From contig NC_052397.1 of the NCBI RefSeq assembly GCF_009389715.1, positions 17,618,129-17,682,128 of the forward strand: 64,000 bases of DNA. The letters are read 5' to 3'. The notes below the pieces were generated by a model. That model had not been told where the DNA came from. It ran no database searches and saw only the letters and a program-made list of their open reading frames with translations. The first letter of the stretch is position 1; every line of letters starts with the position of its first letter. The translations under genes were made by a program, and so were the position numbers. This stretch comes from Phoenix dactylifera. Its lineage: Eukaryota > Streptophyta > Magnoliopsida > Arecales > Arecaceae. Below are positions 39,101 through 52,465 of this stretch, piece after piece.

Positions 39101-42100
39101 GATATCATGATATTAATTATTATTTTATCATATAACCATTATACTGAGAATTATGATAATATTATTATATTTTATTATTATAATCATAGAAACATTATTA
39201 TCAGAGAATGGGAGGTGATTGTAGCCTTTAAGGATTTGCATCTAGAGTTTGCATCTCTAGATGCAACAAAGCCTAAGGGTGCATCTCAAAAGTCTACACC
39301 TGACCCAGTTACATGTAACCAAACACCTACATCTATCTGCCTACAAGTCTACGGCTGATGCAGCATCTGAGATATGGGGGCAACCAAACAGCCCCCTAAA
39401 TCACAATCATAGCCATCTAGCCTTTCCCAACAATTTGGGTCGGCTTTATGGATCCTCTTTCACCTTGGATCCATTTGATAGTTTTTGCATATTTCTAAAA
39501 CTGTCTGCCAACCTAATGTCAGGCCTCCACCTTTCTATATAGCAGGGCAATGAACCAAACTCTATAACTTTCACAAGGCCATCAGGAGCCCAGCAATAAA
39601 GAATGTTTATAGTACTAAAATCACAAATTTAAGCCCTTTTTCTCTTAACGCAGTTGTTAATATCAGAAATTCCCAAACAAATAAATTCATGAGGTCCAAA
39701 TCATAGCCATGTATGCATGATTGTTCCAGTTTTTTTTTTATTGATAAAATATCACTTGTAAGTAGTCCAACAATGTAAACATCCAAATACAACTCCTGTG
39801 ACTGTGAGCATACCGTGAAGACATTTTTGAAGTCGATTCCTCTCACGACCCCAAATTCTGCATCCAATTTTTGTCTTAACTTTTTCTTTGAATATCTTGA
39901 CTGGATGTGATTTTCCTTACTTGTTTGTTCCTTCTTTGTCTGGCCGTCATCTGTTGCTATCAAATAATCAAATAACCCTGCATTGAATTCCTAATAACCA
40001 ATAGTTGAAACATTGATTAGGGAAAGTGAAGATCATTATAATCGATCATAATTCTATATTTATATAACCAAGGAAGGGCCAAAAAAAAAGATAATCATAC
40101 ATGAACGGTAGAAAAATAAAAGTAAAAAGCTCTCATCAGGACAAGGATAATAAAAGAAAATTTGCAATATAAATTCACAACATAAGAGCTATTTAATAAG
40201 CCAGAATAGGACATCAACTTCGTTCAATTTCTGAAGATACATGCAGCTTAAATATTGTCAAAACCCATGATACATGCTCGAATTAGAATTTACACATTTC
40301 TCTCGTTCAAGTCATCAAGTGCAAACAGGAGTACACAACATATGTGGGGCAATAATTCAATAGGCTAAACCAAACTATTATAATGTGAACATGAGTGTGG
40401 AAGTTTTTCTTAAGACTTGCATAAAGAAAGTGTTTACAACACCGAAATCATTCTTAAATCACAGATGTTACTCAGAACCAAGCTTGTTTATATAGCTAGC
40501 TGCACCCACTCTTCTACAAAATACATCAGATATATGGCATTGACTGTGAGGAGCCCATCAAACTTATTGTCATTGCAGTAGCTTGCATATTCGCCAAGTG
40601 TAGAATAAAGACAGATCTTAAAAATGGTCCCTCTGATTAGATATTGGACTTGGACACCAGCTGGAACAGGACAGGTCACAGCCCAGGGTCAAGCCACAAA
40701 GGGTTGACTCAAGATTAGTCCTGACCTAGCTCGCTTTGGCCTTCTTTTTGCCATATTTTTTTTATTATTATAAGAATGACTTAGATGGTTGGGTGTTGAG
40801 AATCAAGGCTAAAAAGTAGGATTTTTTTTGTGCTGGTGGCAACATGGTAGGGGAGAGAGATTATTGGAGGTGATGGTGGTCCAGCTGGTGCCAGAAAGTG
40901 GCTCCTACAGCATTATTGCACCACTCCAACACCTACTCCTGGAGTTACAGTGCTAAATAAAATCCAAGGCTAATGGTTGAAAGATCTTTGGTGAAACAAA
41001 ATCTTTACGTATATTATATTATTCTGAAAAAAGTGTAGTAATTAGGGTTGTGAATAACCTATATTCAGAATTATGGCCAAGTCAGCATTGTTATAAGTTC
41101 ATAACATATCCTACCAGTGTAGGATCCATTCAGAAGCTTCTTCCCCATCAAATTTTGATGGGAAAAGACATGGATATAAACGCATAGAGACTGTACTGAA
41201 ACTTTGGTTCTCAGCTAAGCAGGACCAAATATCTATTGTCACAACTCACAACATAAACTGCAAAGTTGTATTTATTGGCATATCGCATATAAGCAACATC
41301 ACCTGACTCCTCTTCCGGGACTTAGTTAATTGCACTCGTCTTTATAAGATGTGGTACAATTTTTTCTCACAAAGTGGTGCATTCGACAAAAAAGAGAGAG
41401 TGAGGACATACAGCCCATATATCACCATTAAAGAAAGCACCACTACCATCCTAGCTGTCCATACAATATAGTAGAGTGCAAGGAGTTGAAGAAAACATAC
41501 CTCAAGAATATGAAGACGTGAATTTTGGGGCAATTCAGCATTTAAGACTCCAGAATTTATCCCAAACTGTGACAAGCAAAGTCCATAACTAAGATGATGA
41601 TAAATGTACAAGCACAAAAAAAAGTCAAGTAAACATGCAAGATACATCTATGGTTCAATTAAAGCACCAAAATTAACAATGTTTAACAATATAGCAAATG
41701 TACGCAGATGGTACGAAATGCATCATACACCTTTTTTTCTGGATACATGTGTCCCCAGACAACTCATAGCCTAAGGAGTAACTCATATGAATATATTACT
41801 GATGTTAGATATATGGATTTAATAATAGTAAAATTAATTTAAAAAAGCATTCAACCTGTCCAATGCAAATGGCACATCTAGATGGTTTAAGGGTGAGACA
41901 CATATAGATATGATTTTAGTCAAATTACATGAGCCAAGTACTTTCACAGTTTGCCATTTGAGCAATCACCTGAGGTATGATGTTGAAAGAATTACCACTT
42001 AGCACCAACCTCATTCAGAACCTTTGAAGTCAATCTCCATGATACAGTATTTCTGAACCTTTTAAAACTGAACCTTGAACCATTTTAAACCTGCCTAAAC

Positions 42101-45100
42101 TTGAAAGGCCTAGAGAATTTTCAATATAGTCATAAGCCAAATAATCTATTGATGGAATTTCCTGCTTAAACCTCCTATTACCATTTCCAAGAACCTAGCT
42201 CCTCCCAAGTAAACTACAGTTTTCATCATCTTGAGTTTCAGAATACCCATGTTAATGCTTACCATGTACGGGTGCAAATAGAGCTACCTGTAGGACTACA
42301 CTGTTCACTCTGTGTTGTCAAGCTGGCACATTTGAAAATTCTGAATTTCTTTAGCTCCGACCTAGCCCATTTACATCCCACCCATATGCTTTAAGCGTAG
42401 CAACAGGGTCTAAACCAACCAGATGCTAAGGTTGACCAAACACCAAAAGCTTCTTACTAGCATACAAAAGAAGTTTCCAGCAGTATTCAGCATTTCATGT
42501 TGACCATAAAATCCTAGAATTAATTAAATAAGCCCTTTAATTTGGGTAAGATCATAATCACCATCAAGCTTCTCAACAAATAATATGCTTCATTGTCCCT
42601 ACAGGTCAAGCTCTAGAGCCATATATAAGACACAAAACTAGGTTTAAACCAAACATTATAGGCCCTAGATGCTGGAAGTGCAGGGGACTGAACAAGAGAG
42701 CACAGACTTGTGAATGAAAATATTTAGTGTATAATAGTTTTTACTAGTTTTATGAAGGAAAGCAATAGCAGAAGCAAGTACAATGAGCAGCATTCAGTAC
42801 AAAAGCTACCAATCATGTTATTGAGGTTAAAAACTAGCCTTTTTTTCTATAACCATGTGTTGAATAAAAACTTATGCACCTAAGCGTAGCCAAGTCAGGC
42901 CTCTATCAATCACATTTACAAGAGATTAAAGTCTCTCTTTTGAACTAACAACTAAATCTACCCAAAGGATTTAAATAGAATTTTTATTGGCTATGAAATG
43001 CATAAAACTTCTGTCACGATTTTCTATACAGTAAACCTCTATACACACTACCAGTACATGCAAACTTTGAGAACCATCAGAAGTCTGCAGTGGTAAAATG
43101 CTCTTGGCATAGTAGATCTAGTAGTGTTCTTCGTGCCCAAATCTGGGAAGAATTGACAAGGAAATTTGAGGAAAACGAAGGTTAACCAAGTTATTTAACT
43201 CCTTACACAAGCATAGGGGGGGAAAAAGAAACTTAATGAATTGCGTAACAGCATTATTTTTAGAGGATAGAAGCAAAGCAAAGCTGAGTGGGAGTTAGAT
43301 TGCAAGTATATAGGAAGAAATTTTGGAATTGCGGGCAATGATGGGAAAATACTTCAAATGGCTTGGCCATGAGCAATTCGGCCATAGTCTAGAGAGGTTT
43401 CAACTTCAGCTTAAAGGGTCTAAGCAGAATGGTGTTCCAGCCTCAGCACAAAGGGCTCAAAAACAGATTAAAGAAGACATGGATGGAAGCAGCGAAAAGA
43501 GATCTGAAGATGACTTCATTTGGGAAGATTTGGCCCTGGATGGGAACCACTGGTAAAGAAAGATCTATAAGGCAATTACAGACACACTAGATAAGGTTTA
43601 TTTCAGCCATTGCTTACATTCAACTCTCCAAAATGATGATTTTAAGTGAATTTGACGTTCTGATATTAACAAAGAACAGATAGAATAAAGAAGAATACAA
43701 GTTACCATTAGCCATGAGGTAGTTTTTGCTAATATTGACTAACCATGTAAAAAACCTCAGCTGTTTCAAATATTAGTTGATAGTCCTAAATAGACAAAGT
43801 CCACGTTCTTTTTTCCAGTGTGTTTTCCACATAGTATGAAGCCTTGCAAATTCATGACTTCTCTATTACTTGACTAGCAAGTAGGTTTCAAAAGTATCTC
43901 CACTGAATTTTATGTTAGTGAAACAAGATTCGCATATTCAATATTAATGACACTTATTAATGGTAGTCGAGCCTACAAGCCTCAGGATGAAAAACAACAA
44001 ATTCCTATTTTAGAGAACGGTCGTCTGCCTTAACTATGCTGGCTACCCAAACAAGTTTTCAAAGTCTCAACGGACTCTTAGAATCATTCACAACCCTAGA
44101 GGTCTGCACAATCCTAACAAACAGCAGTTACTGGGTGGTCAAAAGTCTTCCAGTGAGTTGTAATAGTCGAAACAGACCAAGGTATCATGCATCATCAAAG
44201 GCATCAAAATGTCTCTCATGGTAATAATAATTATTGATTAAGAGAATATAATGCTTAAGACAATTAAAGACCATAACAACTGGATAGTGACTATGTCAAA
44301 CACCTTCAAAAACGAAAAATGGCTAGGATCAGATCTCATAATTATACATGTGTATGAACATACTTAGATGTGAGCGCACCTGTTCTAGAAATAGCTTTAA
44401 TCTATACCCCATGTCAATGGAATTGAGAAATATAAGCACTTTTTTCTGAATAAGCTCCAACTTCAACAGAGCAAGGATGTAGAGTAGCTTATCGTGAGCA
44501 CTGCATGAAATCTGGGAAAAAGAACTGCATGAATGAGAAGTAAAATACTTTGCAATAATTAATCACTATATGTAATTAGAAAGGGCGATGATAAAAGTGC
44601 TAGTATTAGAATGAAATATTCAAGGCTGTATCCAAGGTAATAAAATATCAAACTTCATCATATTTGAAATAAGATTCCTTAATATTGTTTTATCAGCAAT
44701 GAGGTAACTAGGTTGAACAAAAAAATAGCAAAACACATGCAAGCAAGGGATGTCTATATTGCAAAATAAAGCATTAAACTTCGAGTATGTTTGCCTATAT
44801 GAATGTGCATCCATGTGCACAGGTCTCTGTGTCTAGATGATCCCCCTCCAACCGAAAAAAAGGGTTGAATATAGCAAAAATGATTGACATGGTTGTGTGG
44901 TAATACTAGATTGGATGGAGTGAAGAATGAGTTTACTAAAGGAGCTGTAGGAGTTGCACATAACAATGAAGTAATGGAGAACCAGTTGACATTACAATGA
45001 AGATCTAAGAGGCCTCCAGTGCAAAAGGTGCTTCACTCCTTGTTAAAGAATTTTGAAGAAGAGAAAGACCCAAGATAATAAGGATGGAAGTCATTGAAAA

Positions 45101-48100
45101 TGATATGGAAACGCAAGAAGAGAAAGTCCTGATCAAGAATCCTTAGCAAATCAAGATTCATAGAGCCAATCCCGAATAGTTGGTAAAAGGCTTGATGATT
45201 ATGATTATGCTTATGGTTATGCGTGTCTAATTACAAGGTTAGCCATATCTGCATGAGAACACAAGCTTGCGTCATTCTCTAATAGTTTATTTGACAAAAC
45301 ATTAATTCTTACCCAAAATTGTTGTACAGTTTTTGGAATAATGTCATCTGAGTGACCAGCTTCTGATAGGGTCAGGATTACAGGATTATGCAGCACAAGC
45401 TTCTTCAATTTCTCGACATCAGAACTGCCATAGTTTACAAGAAAAGCATGTAGAAAATAATATTTAGTCATGAACTTTAAAAGCTCTAGATAAAGGGAAG
45501 ATAAACCACTACAATTTGATGAAGAAATACTAACGACATATAATTCAAGAAGTCACAATTGTAAATGCATCTGATGCACACCCACTGATGATCAAATTAG
45601 GTCCTAATTTCACAGTCCAAATGCCCATAATTCAACTGAGCAGCCTTGCCTTTGTACACAAATTTATCAAGCAAGCCTAGGTAAAGGATTCTAGTTTGTG
45701 CCATCAATCTATTTTCATACAACATTTTCAGAAAAAACTCTACAATAACTTGAATTTTCTATTGATTGGTAAAGCAAATACATGACTATGGCAAAGAACA
45801 CTAACCCTCCCTCATGTCTGTAGCCAGAGAGAGAACCCTTTCACAGATTGCAGTTAGCATGAAACAGAAACCTCTCACTCAAAAGTCCAGAACAACAACA
45901 ATACCACTCAATAGATTTGATGCATTCCTAGCACCATACCTTTATTGATAGCATTTAGGCTTATCCATCAGCTGGATGTACATTAAGAGCCATACCAGTT
46001 AAGCGATGTATTTCAGGAGATTTCTTAGCTGCTAAATAGCTACTTTCTATGACTAATCTAATTAGCAGGAATGCCCTTTTGCATTATACTCAACAAATAA
46101 CTTAGGGGCGACCAAACACGGTTGTGCTTCATTTACAAACAATTTAGAAAGCAGAAAAACATGTTATTTCACACTTATTTTTTAAATGTTTCATGATATG
46201 CTCAAGAAGCATCAACTCTCTTACTCATAAAGCATGAGATGGAATTCCAAATTTCAGAAAAAGAGAGTTCTACGATAAAACAATACATAATTTGTGTTCA
46301 CCATTTTGCTATGACTAAGTTTTGATAAAGTATCAAATCAACCAGAAAGCCTATTTAAGTCATATATATAGCCAGCAAGAAGTTTAAAACCAGAAAAAAA
46401 AAACTAAATATAACACTATAAGTAATAATATTAGACGCAAACAAAGGTAGGATGACTGCTGAGGTGTCCTTTGTTCTGACTCATTTGTTTTAATAAATTG
46501 AGTGCTCCTATAGGTGGCTAGTAGTATTAAGTGTGTTTCTAGAAGTACATAACACGTACACGGAAAAAATTGAGACGAAAAAGCATCAAATGATATGTAG
46601 AAGGACCAGTAAAGGATCAAGTAATTTGACCTTGAAGTTGCTGACATTAGGAGGCATTGACAACGTCGTGGCACATGGGGAATAAGAGTTTTCAAATCAT
46701 TCTCATAGCCATATGATAATAGGAGGTCAGCCTGGACATCAAGAATAAATCAATTATTGCCTCTTGCAATATAAACTCATTGACCAATCATAACATAAAA
46801 CAATATGCAAGTTAATACTAATGTTTCCTTTAAAAAGACAGGTGTGAGTTGGCAACTAAGGAAAGCAAAATGTTTGCAAGCATGTTTCAGGTTTAGTATA
46901 TACACTTCAAATATCAACTATATATTTAGCAACATTCCTAACCATGAGAATGAAAACCTTGTCACAACTATTTCAGAATGGAATTACTTTTCAATAAGTA
47001 ACAAGCTCCACATTCAATCACAAAGATTAAGAAAGAAAGATCAAGAACCTCTGTTACTTGGACATGTGATAAGGATATCAAGTGTCCAAGTGTTAGGCGA
47101 ATCTGACACGGGAACCTTTTAAAAAAAGAACATGGGGATATATTCATATTTTATACATGCATGTCTAGATATGTCCATATAATGAAAAATGAGATGGACT
47201 CATTCTCCTTAAATTCACAAGGTTAAATAAATTGGTTGCTAATTATTACGTTAGAATTAAAAGCTCTAAAATATATAAGTCCCAAAAGAAGACACATAAT
47301 GGCATCAATTTTTTATGGTATAAAGTGTCAAGGAGTGTCCCACATGTCCAAGTGTTCCACATGTCAAAAAAAAGCCAAAATTTGGGGCGTCCAGGTAACA
47401 ACATCCACCTCCAAACAAACATCAATATTTCCATCATTACTTCTATCATTAACATGACATAAAGATTTTAGGAGTATACCTTCCCATTTCCCTTTATATT
47501 ATATTTACTAACCATTTCGCTCCAATATATCTGTTTTTCCTAATATGAGAAATTCAAGCTTCTGAAAGTCTGAAAGGTTAATGACATCTCAAAGCAACCT
47601 GCAGCACCGCTCTTTCATACTGAATACCCATATAGTGAGTTTGACCACTGTTAAGGTTAATCACAAGTTACCCAAACTGACTCATCATAAATGCTCAAAA
47701 GTCAATGATGTCTGAACATCCTCAACCAAGTCTACATGAACCACTCAGTCAAATCCAAAATCCAAACGATTGGATCTTGGAATTGTGAATTCATGTGCCC
47801 AATGTGCTTCTAGAATTTCCTTGAAGTGTGTGCATGTGACACAAAACACATCCTAACTAGAAATGAATATTCTAATTAACAAAGTCTCCTTTTGGCCCTT
47901 GTCTAAGATGCATACTTTGACAATCTGGTTTTGGTAATTTCTCACCCAGTGCTTCCTAATGCATAAAAATTAGTACTGAAAAGTCAAGACTGAAGTATTT
48001 GACGTCTTACATTCAATGCAAAGAGTCCATTTTTCTATGATTTTGCTTCTAGACTGCTTACATACATCGCACGTGGCCCTGAAAGCTCTCTTTAGGATTG

Positions 48101-49321
48101 CGAGTCAGAATACCAAGTGCTACACACTGAGGAGCTTTGATAAAAACTCTTCTTACTAAAACTACTGTGCACTGTCTCCACTATAGATGAAAGTTCTTCA
48201 TGATTGCAACAAGAAGCAGATAAGTGAACTATAAAATTGATGCCTACTTTGCAGTCCAATCTTCAGATTCTGAGAGATGGAATACAATGGAGAAAATAAC
48301 TGCAAAATCATGTAGTGAATCAATCAACTTCGCACCTCATCAAGAACCAGCAATGAAAGTGAATCCTTGATGTTTGATGTCTGAAGGACACCTTTTGACA
48401 TGCATGTTGAAATGCAAGCTGGAGTGGAGACCACAATATCAGGCGGCCCAGCCAGTGCTGTCCTCTGCAAGCAAAACAATGATTCAAGCATGGCGCATAA
48501 TTAATCAAGCAGGGTTTGACTTGTAACACATCCACCGTGCAAAGCATCTCTTTAACAAATTTCAATATAAAGATCATTTCAAAAGAAGTAAGAACCCACC
48601 ATATCTGCAACTGGCATGCTGGCCGTCAATTGCACAACTTTCAACTGAACTCTACAGAACTCGAGGAGCGATGATGCCTCGTTATAAACCTGAAAATATG
48701 AATTGGGTCATCGACCACACGGAGCAAATCAAAATCCAATAACAATAAAGACAGCTCGTTTCTCAAAAGGTCATGCTACAGATCGCAAATAAGTAATATA
48801 AAGCACAAAGCACCTGTTGACAGAGTTCCCTTGTTGGCACGAGGATAAAGGTTCTCGGCGCGGTCTTTCTCGAACCGCTCTCGGAGAAGAGCTTCTGCAG
48901 CATCGGAAGAAGGTAGGCGAACGTCTTCCCGGAGCCCGTCTTGGCCCGCGCCACGACATCCTTGCCTTCCTACACGCACAAATCAAAGAAACCCACCGTC
49001 CCACTCATCAAAATAAAGCAATTAAACAGGTAAAATAAAATGTTCTTCTTTGCTAAATTCAGATAAGAAATATGTAGAAAAGGTCAAGAAATCAGTTTGT
49101 CTAGGGTTTTAACCGGATTTTTTTTTTTAAGGGGATGGGCCACTGACCAGGATCAAGGGGATGGCCTCGCGCTGGATTGGGGTCGGCTTGGTGATGGACT
49201 TCTTCGACAAAGCTCGAATCAGCCGGGGGTCGACGCCCAGCTCTTCGAAGCCTATCTCCTCCTCTTCTTCCTCCTCCTTTCTGCCGTCTCGCTCTCCGTT
49301 TCCGTTGGCCACAGCCCCCAT
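33186..49321 (-). CDS. RH16: DEAD-box ATP-dependent RNA helicase, RH16 (DDX56/Dbp9) type
   Basis: Family members are nucleolar helicases needed for 60S ribosomal subunit assembly. Fifteen exons: 49148-49321, 48814-48969, 48600-48689, 48336-48464, 46631-46731, 45313-45424, 44380-44511, 41501-41566, 39814-39990, 37270-37365, 36837-36977, 34708-34790, 34174-34211, 33836-34050, 33186-33272. All are GT-AG and in phase, giving 598 residues, near the family length. Motifs: acidic N-terminus (EEEEEEE), Q motif (TKPTPIQ, Q50), motif I AKTGSGKT (67-74), PTREL (103-107), DEAD (182-185, split by intron 4), SAT (213-215), HRIGRTGR (394-401). The segment [14 protein letters not shown] before VVNLDMPQ and a Lys-rich tail (KHKKKKAK) are typical of the RH16/DDX56 group. 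Introns total over 14 kb and hold transposon debris. No break was seen. Confidence 0.95.
35800..36065. repeat. Intronic GGTAC-rich degenerate repeat
   Basis: Lying between exons 12 and 11 of the helicase, this part recurrently uses ATGGTACC, GGTACTGTGCCAGTACC and ATACTGGTAC. Parts are self-complementary. It resembles the repeats at 23.2 and 28.5 kb in word use. It may be a decayed inverted-repeat transposon; no target duplication was found. Confidence 0.35.
38190..39405. mobile_element. Possible decayed inverted-repeat element with an AT-rich core
   Basis: Inside the 2.4-kb intron between helicase exons 10 and 9. The right edge, reverse complemented, reads GGGGGCTGTTTGGTTGCCCC followed by ATGCTGCATC, TGTAGGCAGATAGATG and TTTGGTTACATG. 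The left edge shows a weaker series in the same order (ATGCTGCATCTG, CAAGTATCTGCTTGG, TTTGCTTACATCTGG). Termini of the type GGGxxxGTTTGGTT are common in hAT and Harbinger elements. Between the edges, 38370-39200 is almost only A and T. The call is tentative. Confidence 0.4.
38370..39200. repeat. AT-rich low-complexity island in helicase intron
   Basis: About 830 bases consist almost entirely of irregular ATA, TAT and TAA words (such as TATAATATAATA), with very few G or C. It is not a simple dinucleotide run. Confidence 0.85.
43320..43600 (+). mobile_element. C-terminal scrap of a LINE reverse-transcriptase protein, in helicase intron
   Basis: In the plus strand (antisense to the helicase) the sequence reads [20 protein letters not shown], then [19 protein letters not shown] and [10 protein letters not shown], then RKIYK after a stop. 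The spacing of (R/K)WLGH, a degenerate basic stretch, and DLALDRNxW-RKI matches the extreme C-terminus commonly seen in plant LINE-type reverse transcriptases. It is isolated, degenerate and lies in the intron between helicase exons 8 and 7. Confidence 0.55.
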
Positions 49322-49480
49322 GGCTTGTGGTCAGTTATTAGGGTTTTAGAGAAGGGAAGAGAAGAAGATATATTTAGCGGCCGAAAGAGAAGGGGGATCC
49401 ACAGGTGGATGCAAATGGGCTGAAGGCCTGAACCCAAACCCAGACCCAACTCATAAACTGGCTATCGGTATGACACGATC
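49322..49480 (-). promoter_or_regulatory. Promoter region of the helicase gene with telo-box and site II element
   Basis: On the minus strand an AAACCCTA telo-box lies at 49339-49346, within 25 bases of the ATG, and a TGGGCT/AGCCCA site II element lies at 49416-49421. In plants this pair is enriched in promoters and leaders of ribosomal protein and ribosome-assembly genes, which fits a 60S assembly helicase. A further TAGGGTTTT lies in intron 1 near 49102-49110. Confidence 0.6.
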
Positions 49481-49489
49481 CCGCCCAAC

Positions 49490-50035
49490 CACGATCCAAT
49501 CCAATTACGGGATCTCAAGCCCGGGACCGGGTTGTATCAGTCCCCCATCGCTTTTGTTGCTTGAGGGGATCTTGCAGTGCGAAATAACTGGTCTAACTTG
49601 TGTAATTAGGATCTTTTCTTGTAGAATTTGGAGAAAAAATTTTGAGTTATTACAAATGATATTAGAGCGGATCTGACCTATAACCTATATGGATTAGGGG
49701 ATACTGTAGTACGGATTCATTAGGGTTGACTACGGGCCGATCGTGGTGTTTGTGATTAGATTTGAATGGATTTGAATTATTAGCTTAACGAAAACATCAG
49801 AACTTGAACGAAGAAAGTATATAAGGATCCGTATGGGCGTATGTTTGGTCTTACATCGAAGTTATGTGGCATCTACAACAAATTGATTTAGAAGATCATT
49901 TTTGTTTTTGAACAGAAAGAGCATGTGAGGACTCGTGTGGACGTGTGTTTAGTCTTATATCGGTTATTTACTGAGAAAATCTTGAATACTTATATAGCCA
50001 AAGTACTATGGCATCTGCAGTAGATTGTCTTAAAA
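49490..50035 (+). mobile_element. Copia-type LTR fossil fragment
   Basis: Near 49655-49670 the sequence TGATATTAGAGC resembles the initiator-Met tRNA primer site (TGGTATCAGAGC) of Ty1/copia elements. Downstream, two related blocks contain GTATGGGCGTATGTTTGGTC and GTGTGGACGTGTGTTTAGTC. This GTGTG-GTGT, cttaCATCGG type of sequence is familiar from LTR and leader parts of plant copia elements. No coding part remains. It is a broken, old fossil with uncertain ends. Confidence 0.4.
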
Positions 50036-51990
50036 TATCTCTCCTGGCGCGGCAAATTCGTTTTTCCCTCTCTGTTAGCCTTTGATTTTGATTCTCTGTG
50101 CTACTGCTTCTCTTCAAAATATCCAAACAGTAGCTGTTTGCTAGGTTTACTACTCTGATACTCCTTCACACGTTCTCGTATCTCCCTGTGCATCCTATGT
50201 AAATTCTGTTTTACTCTATTATTTATAAACAATGGCGTCTGCCTCCCTTCCAATCAAAAAAAATATTACAAAAGCTCTCTCGAGGTTAGGAATAAATTAT
50301 ATTTATACTCAATAATTTAAAAAATATATATATGCACCTCGTAAGATTTATTTTTATCCAGCACTTTAATCTATAAATTAACAAAACGTTAGTCAAATCG
50401 TTAACTTTGAATAAAATCTAAACCAAATCAAAAAAAAATTCAAACTTGACCAAAATAGCATAAAGTGACATAACAACTATCTAAAAATCCAAAATGTAAT
50501 TTCAATTTTTCACATGAGGCAAACCGTTTCGCTAATACTGTTAATTTAATTGGATGTAAGTATGGATTTTATAAATTATTGGATGTAGTATGATAAATAT
50601 AAATTAAAAGAGGATGATATATATAATTTGCTCAAAAAAAAGCAAAAAAAAAAAAAAGCACTCAGCATTGGTCCGTCACCTGCCGTAAAAAATCTTGGCA
50701 CGACAATATTTTTCCCACCTGTTAAACGGAATCTTTAAAGGACCTCGGTAGCCGAGATCTCTGAGTGGGTTTACAATGGACAGAGTCTCCACTAAATAGA
50801 TCCAAGTTTTCAAACAGATCCTTCGCTCTAATATATTAAAGGCTAATCCAAGTTGTTAACTACTGTGTTTAGGGATGTGGGATGGCTGTTCTAACAACCA
50901 GATGCACGCATGTTGCTGATGGTCAAAAGCCAAGCGCTGGCTACTCCTCAATGGAACAAAACATTTTCAGGTGAGAGTGTTCCGTTGTCTTACGGACGAG
51001 GCAGAGAGTACTGATCTCATTACAAAGTCAGCCAAATAAAGCTAGTGTTTGAAGCATACCATGTACAGTGTTCTATCTGGTGATCCAGTTTACGTTCATC
51101 ACAGACTTCCGATATGCTTTGATCCATTTCTAACTTGTTGGCATAACTAATAGCTTTATCAACTTGGACCCAACCAAAACTAAAGAGAGTACTGATCTCA
51201 TCATATACCTGGCTCCTAAACCAAAACTTGTTTGAAGCCATACCACACCCCACTCATGAAAGGGAAGCCGCTCTCTTTAGCTCCTCATGCCAAGTTCCAG
51301 GCATTGGGTGGATAAGGACATGGATGAGATGAGAGGGGGAGGAGAGGAGCTTTTGTTTTAAATTAGGAAAAGAACAAAGTTAGGAGCCCCGGCACAAGGC
51401 GAAACCAACCTAAGATGCTCACTCCTTTTCACATCAATCCAATCTTTTCAGTCTCCTAAGCACGCCTGCCCTGCCCTGCCCTGCATATGTTGTCGAACAA
51501 AAAGGTGCCAATGGCATGGAGACATGATAAAAGCCCCCATGACATGATGGGTATTATGATATTTCCCCCCTGGAGTTAGTCAACGCACTCAATATCTTCG
51601 GATCGACTCCTTTCTTTTTTTCTTTTGAAATTTTTGCAATTCAGCCATTAAGATCAAATAACTGCATTAGCCTCAACATTTTACAGGTCAAGTCACAAAT
51701 ACCTCCCACAACTGTCCACCTACAATAATTCCAACACCATGAACAGCACCTAAAGCCTCCTCTCAGCACGCTTGTGTATTTCTCGTTAGCCTAAACATTC
51801 CAAATTCATAAGTTGTGTTATTTTCTTTGGTATAAATTGCGATCCTCAAAGAGATCCAGGCATGCCATAAATTAGTGTTTTTTGGGGTCCACCACTGCTC
51901 GAAGAGGAAAATAATGACACTCCACTAGGAGGGAGTCCTGTTCCATCTATGTACCTTTCTGATCAAGTTACTTAACGAGCTATAATAAAG
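50036..51990. other. Intergenic DNA, no gene recognised
   Basis: AT-rich stretches (50280-50640) and ordinary sequence. No domain, structured repeat or regulatory cluster could be supported. Confidence 0.4.
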
Positions 51991-51994
51991 TAAT

Positions 51995-52465
51995 AGGACA
52001 TGAAGTTGAAATCACCATTTTACTAGAAGCTCATAGAATAAGATAGATTTATTTTATCTATTTTATATTTTCTTACTCTTCTCGTCACATTTGAGTCGGA
52101 CTTTTCTTTAATGGACGAGCTCAATATGTAAAATTTTTAATAATGAGATTAAAAAGTGCAGAGATAGAGTTCGAACTCATGAATTCACCATTTTTTATAA
52201 AAGCTTAAGCCGATAGGATAAGATAGATTTATTTATATATTTTATATTTTCTAATACTCCCCTCACATGTGGGTCGGATTTTCCTCAATGGGCGAGCCCA
52301 ACATATAAATTTTTTTTTAATAATGGGTTTAAAGAGTGCGGAGACATGGTTCGAACTCAGGATCTCTGCTCTGATACCAAGTTGAAATCACCACTTATCC
52401 TAAAAACTTAAGCTAATAGAATGAGGTAGATTTATTTTATATATTTTATATTTTCTTACACATAG
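51995..52465 (-). mobile_element. Tandem miniature LTR (TRIM-like) fossil
   Basis: Three copies of a terminal-repeat-like block (about 52000-52080, 52180-52260 and 52380-52460; shared words GTTGAAATCACC, AAGATAGATTTATTT, TATTTTATATTTTCT) alternate with two copies of a short inner block (about 52080-52180 and 52260-52380). The second inner block ends in GCTCTGATACCAA, which on the minus strand is the initiator-Met tRNA primer site TTGGTATCAGAGC next to the repeat. That repeat-inner-repeat-inner-repeat layout with a primer site and no coding capacity is typical of TRIM-type miniature LTR elements in tandem. It is a non-coding, degenerate fossil. Confidence 0.65.

Noticed and set aside
52320-52385. 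tRNA-like words (GGTTCGAACTC, CTCTGATACC)
   Set aside because: They fit the primer-site region of the TRIM-like fossil; no cloverleaf with a complete acceptor stem and anticodon arm can be drawn.
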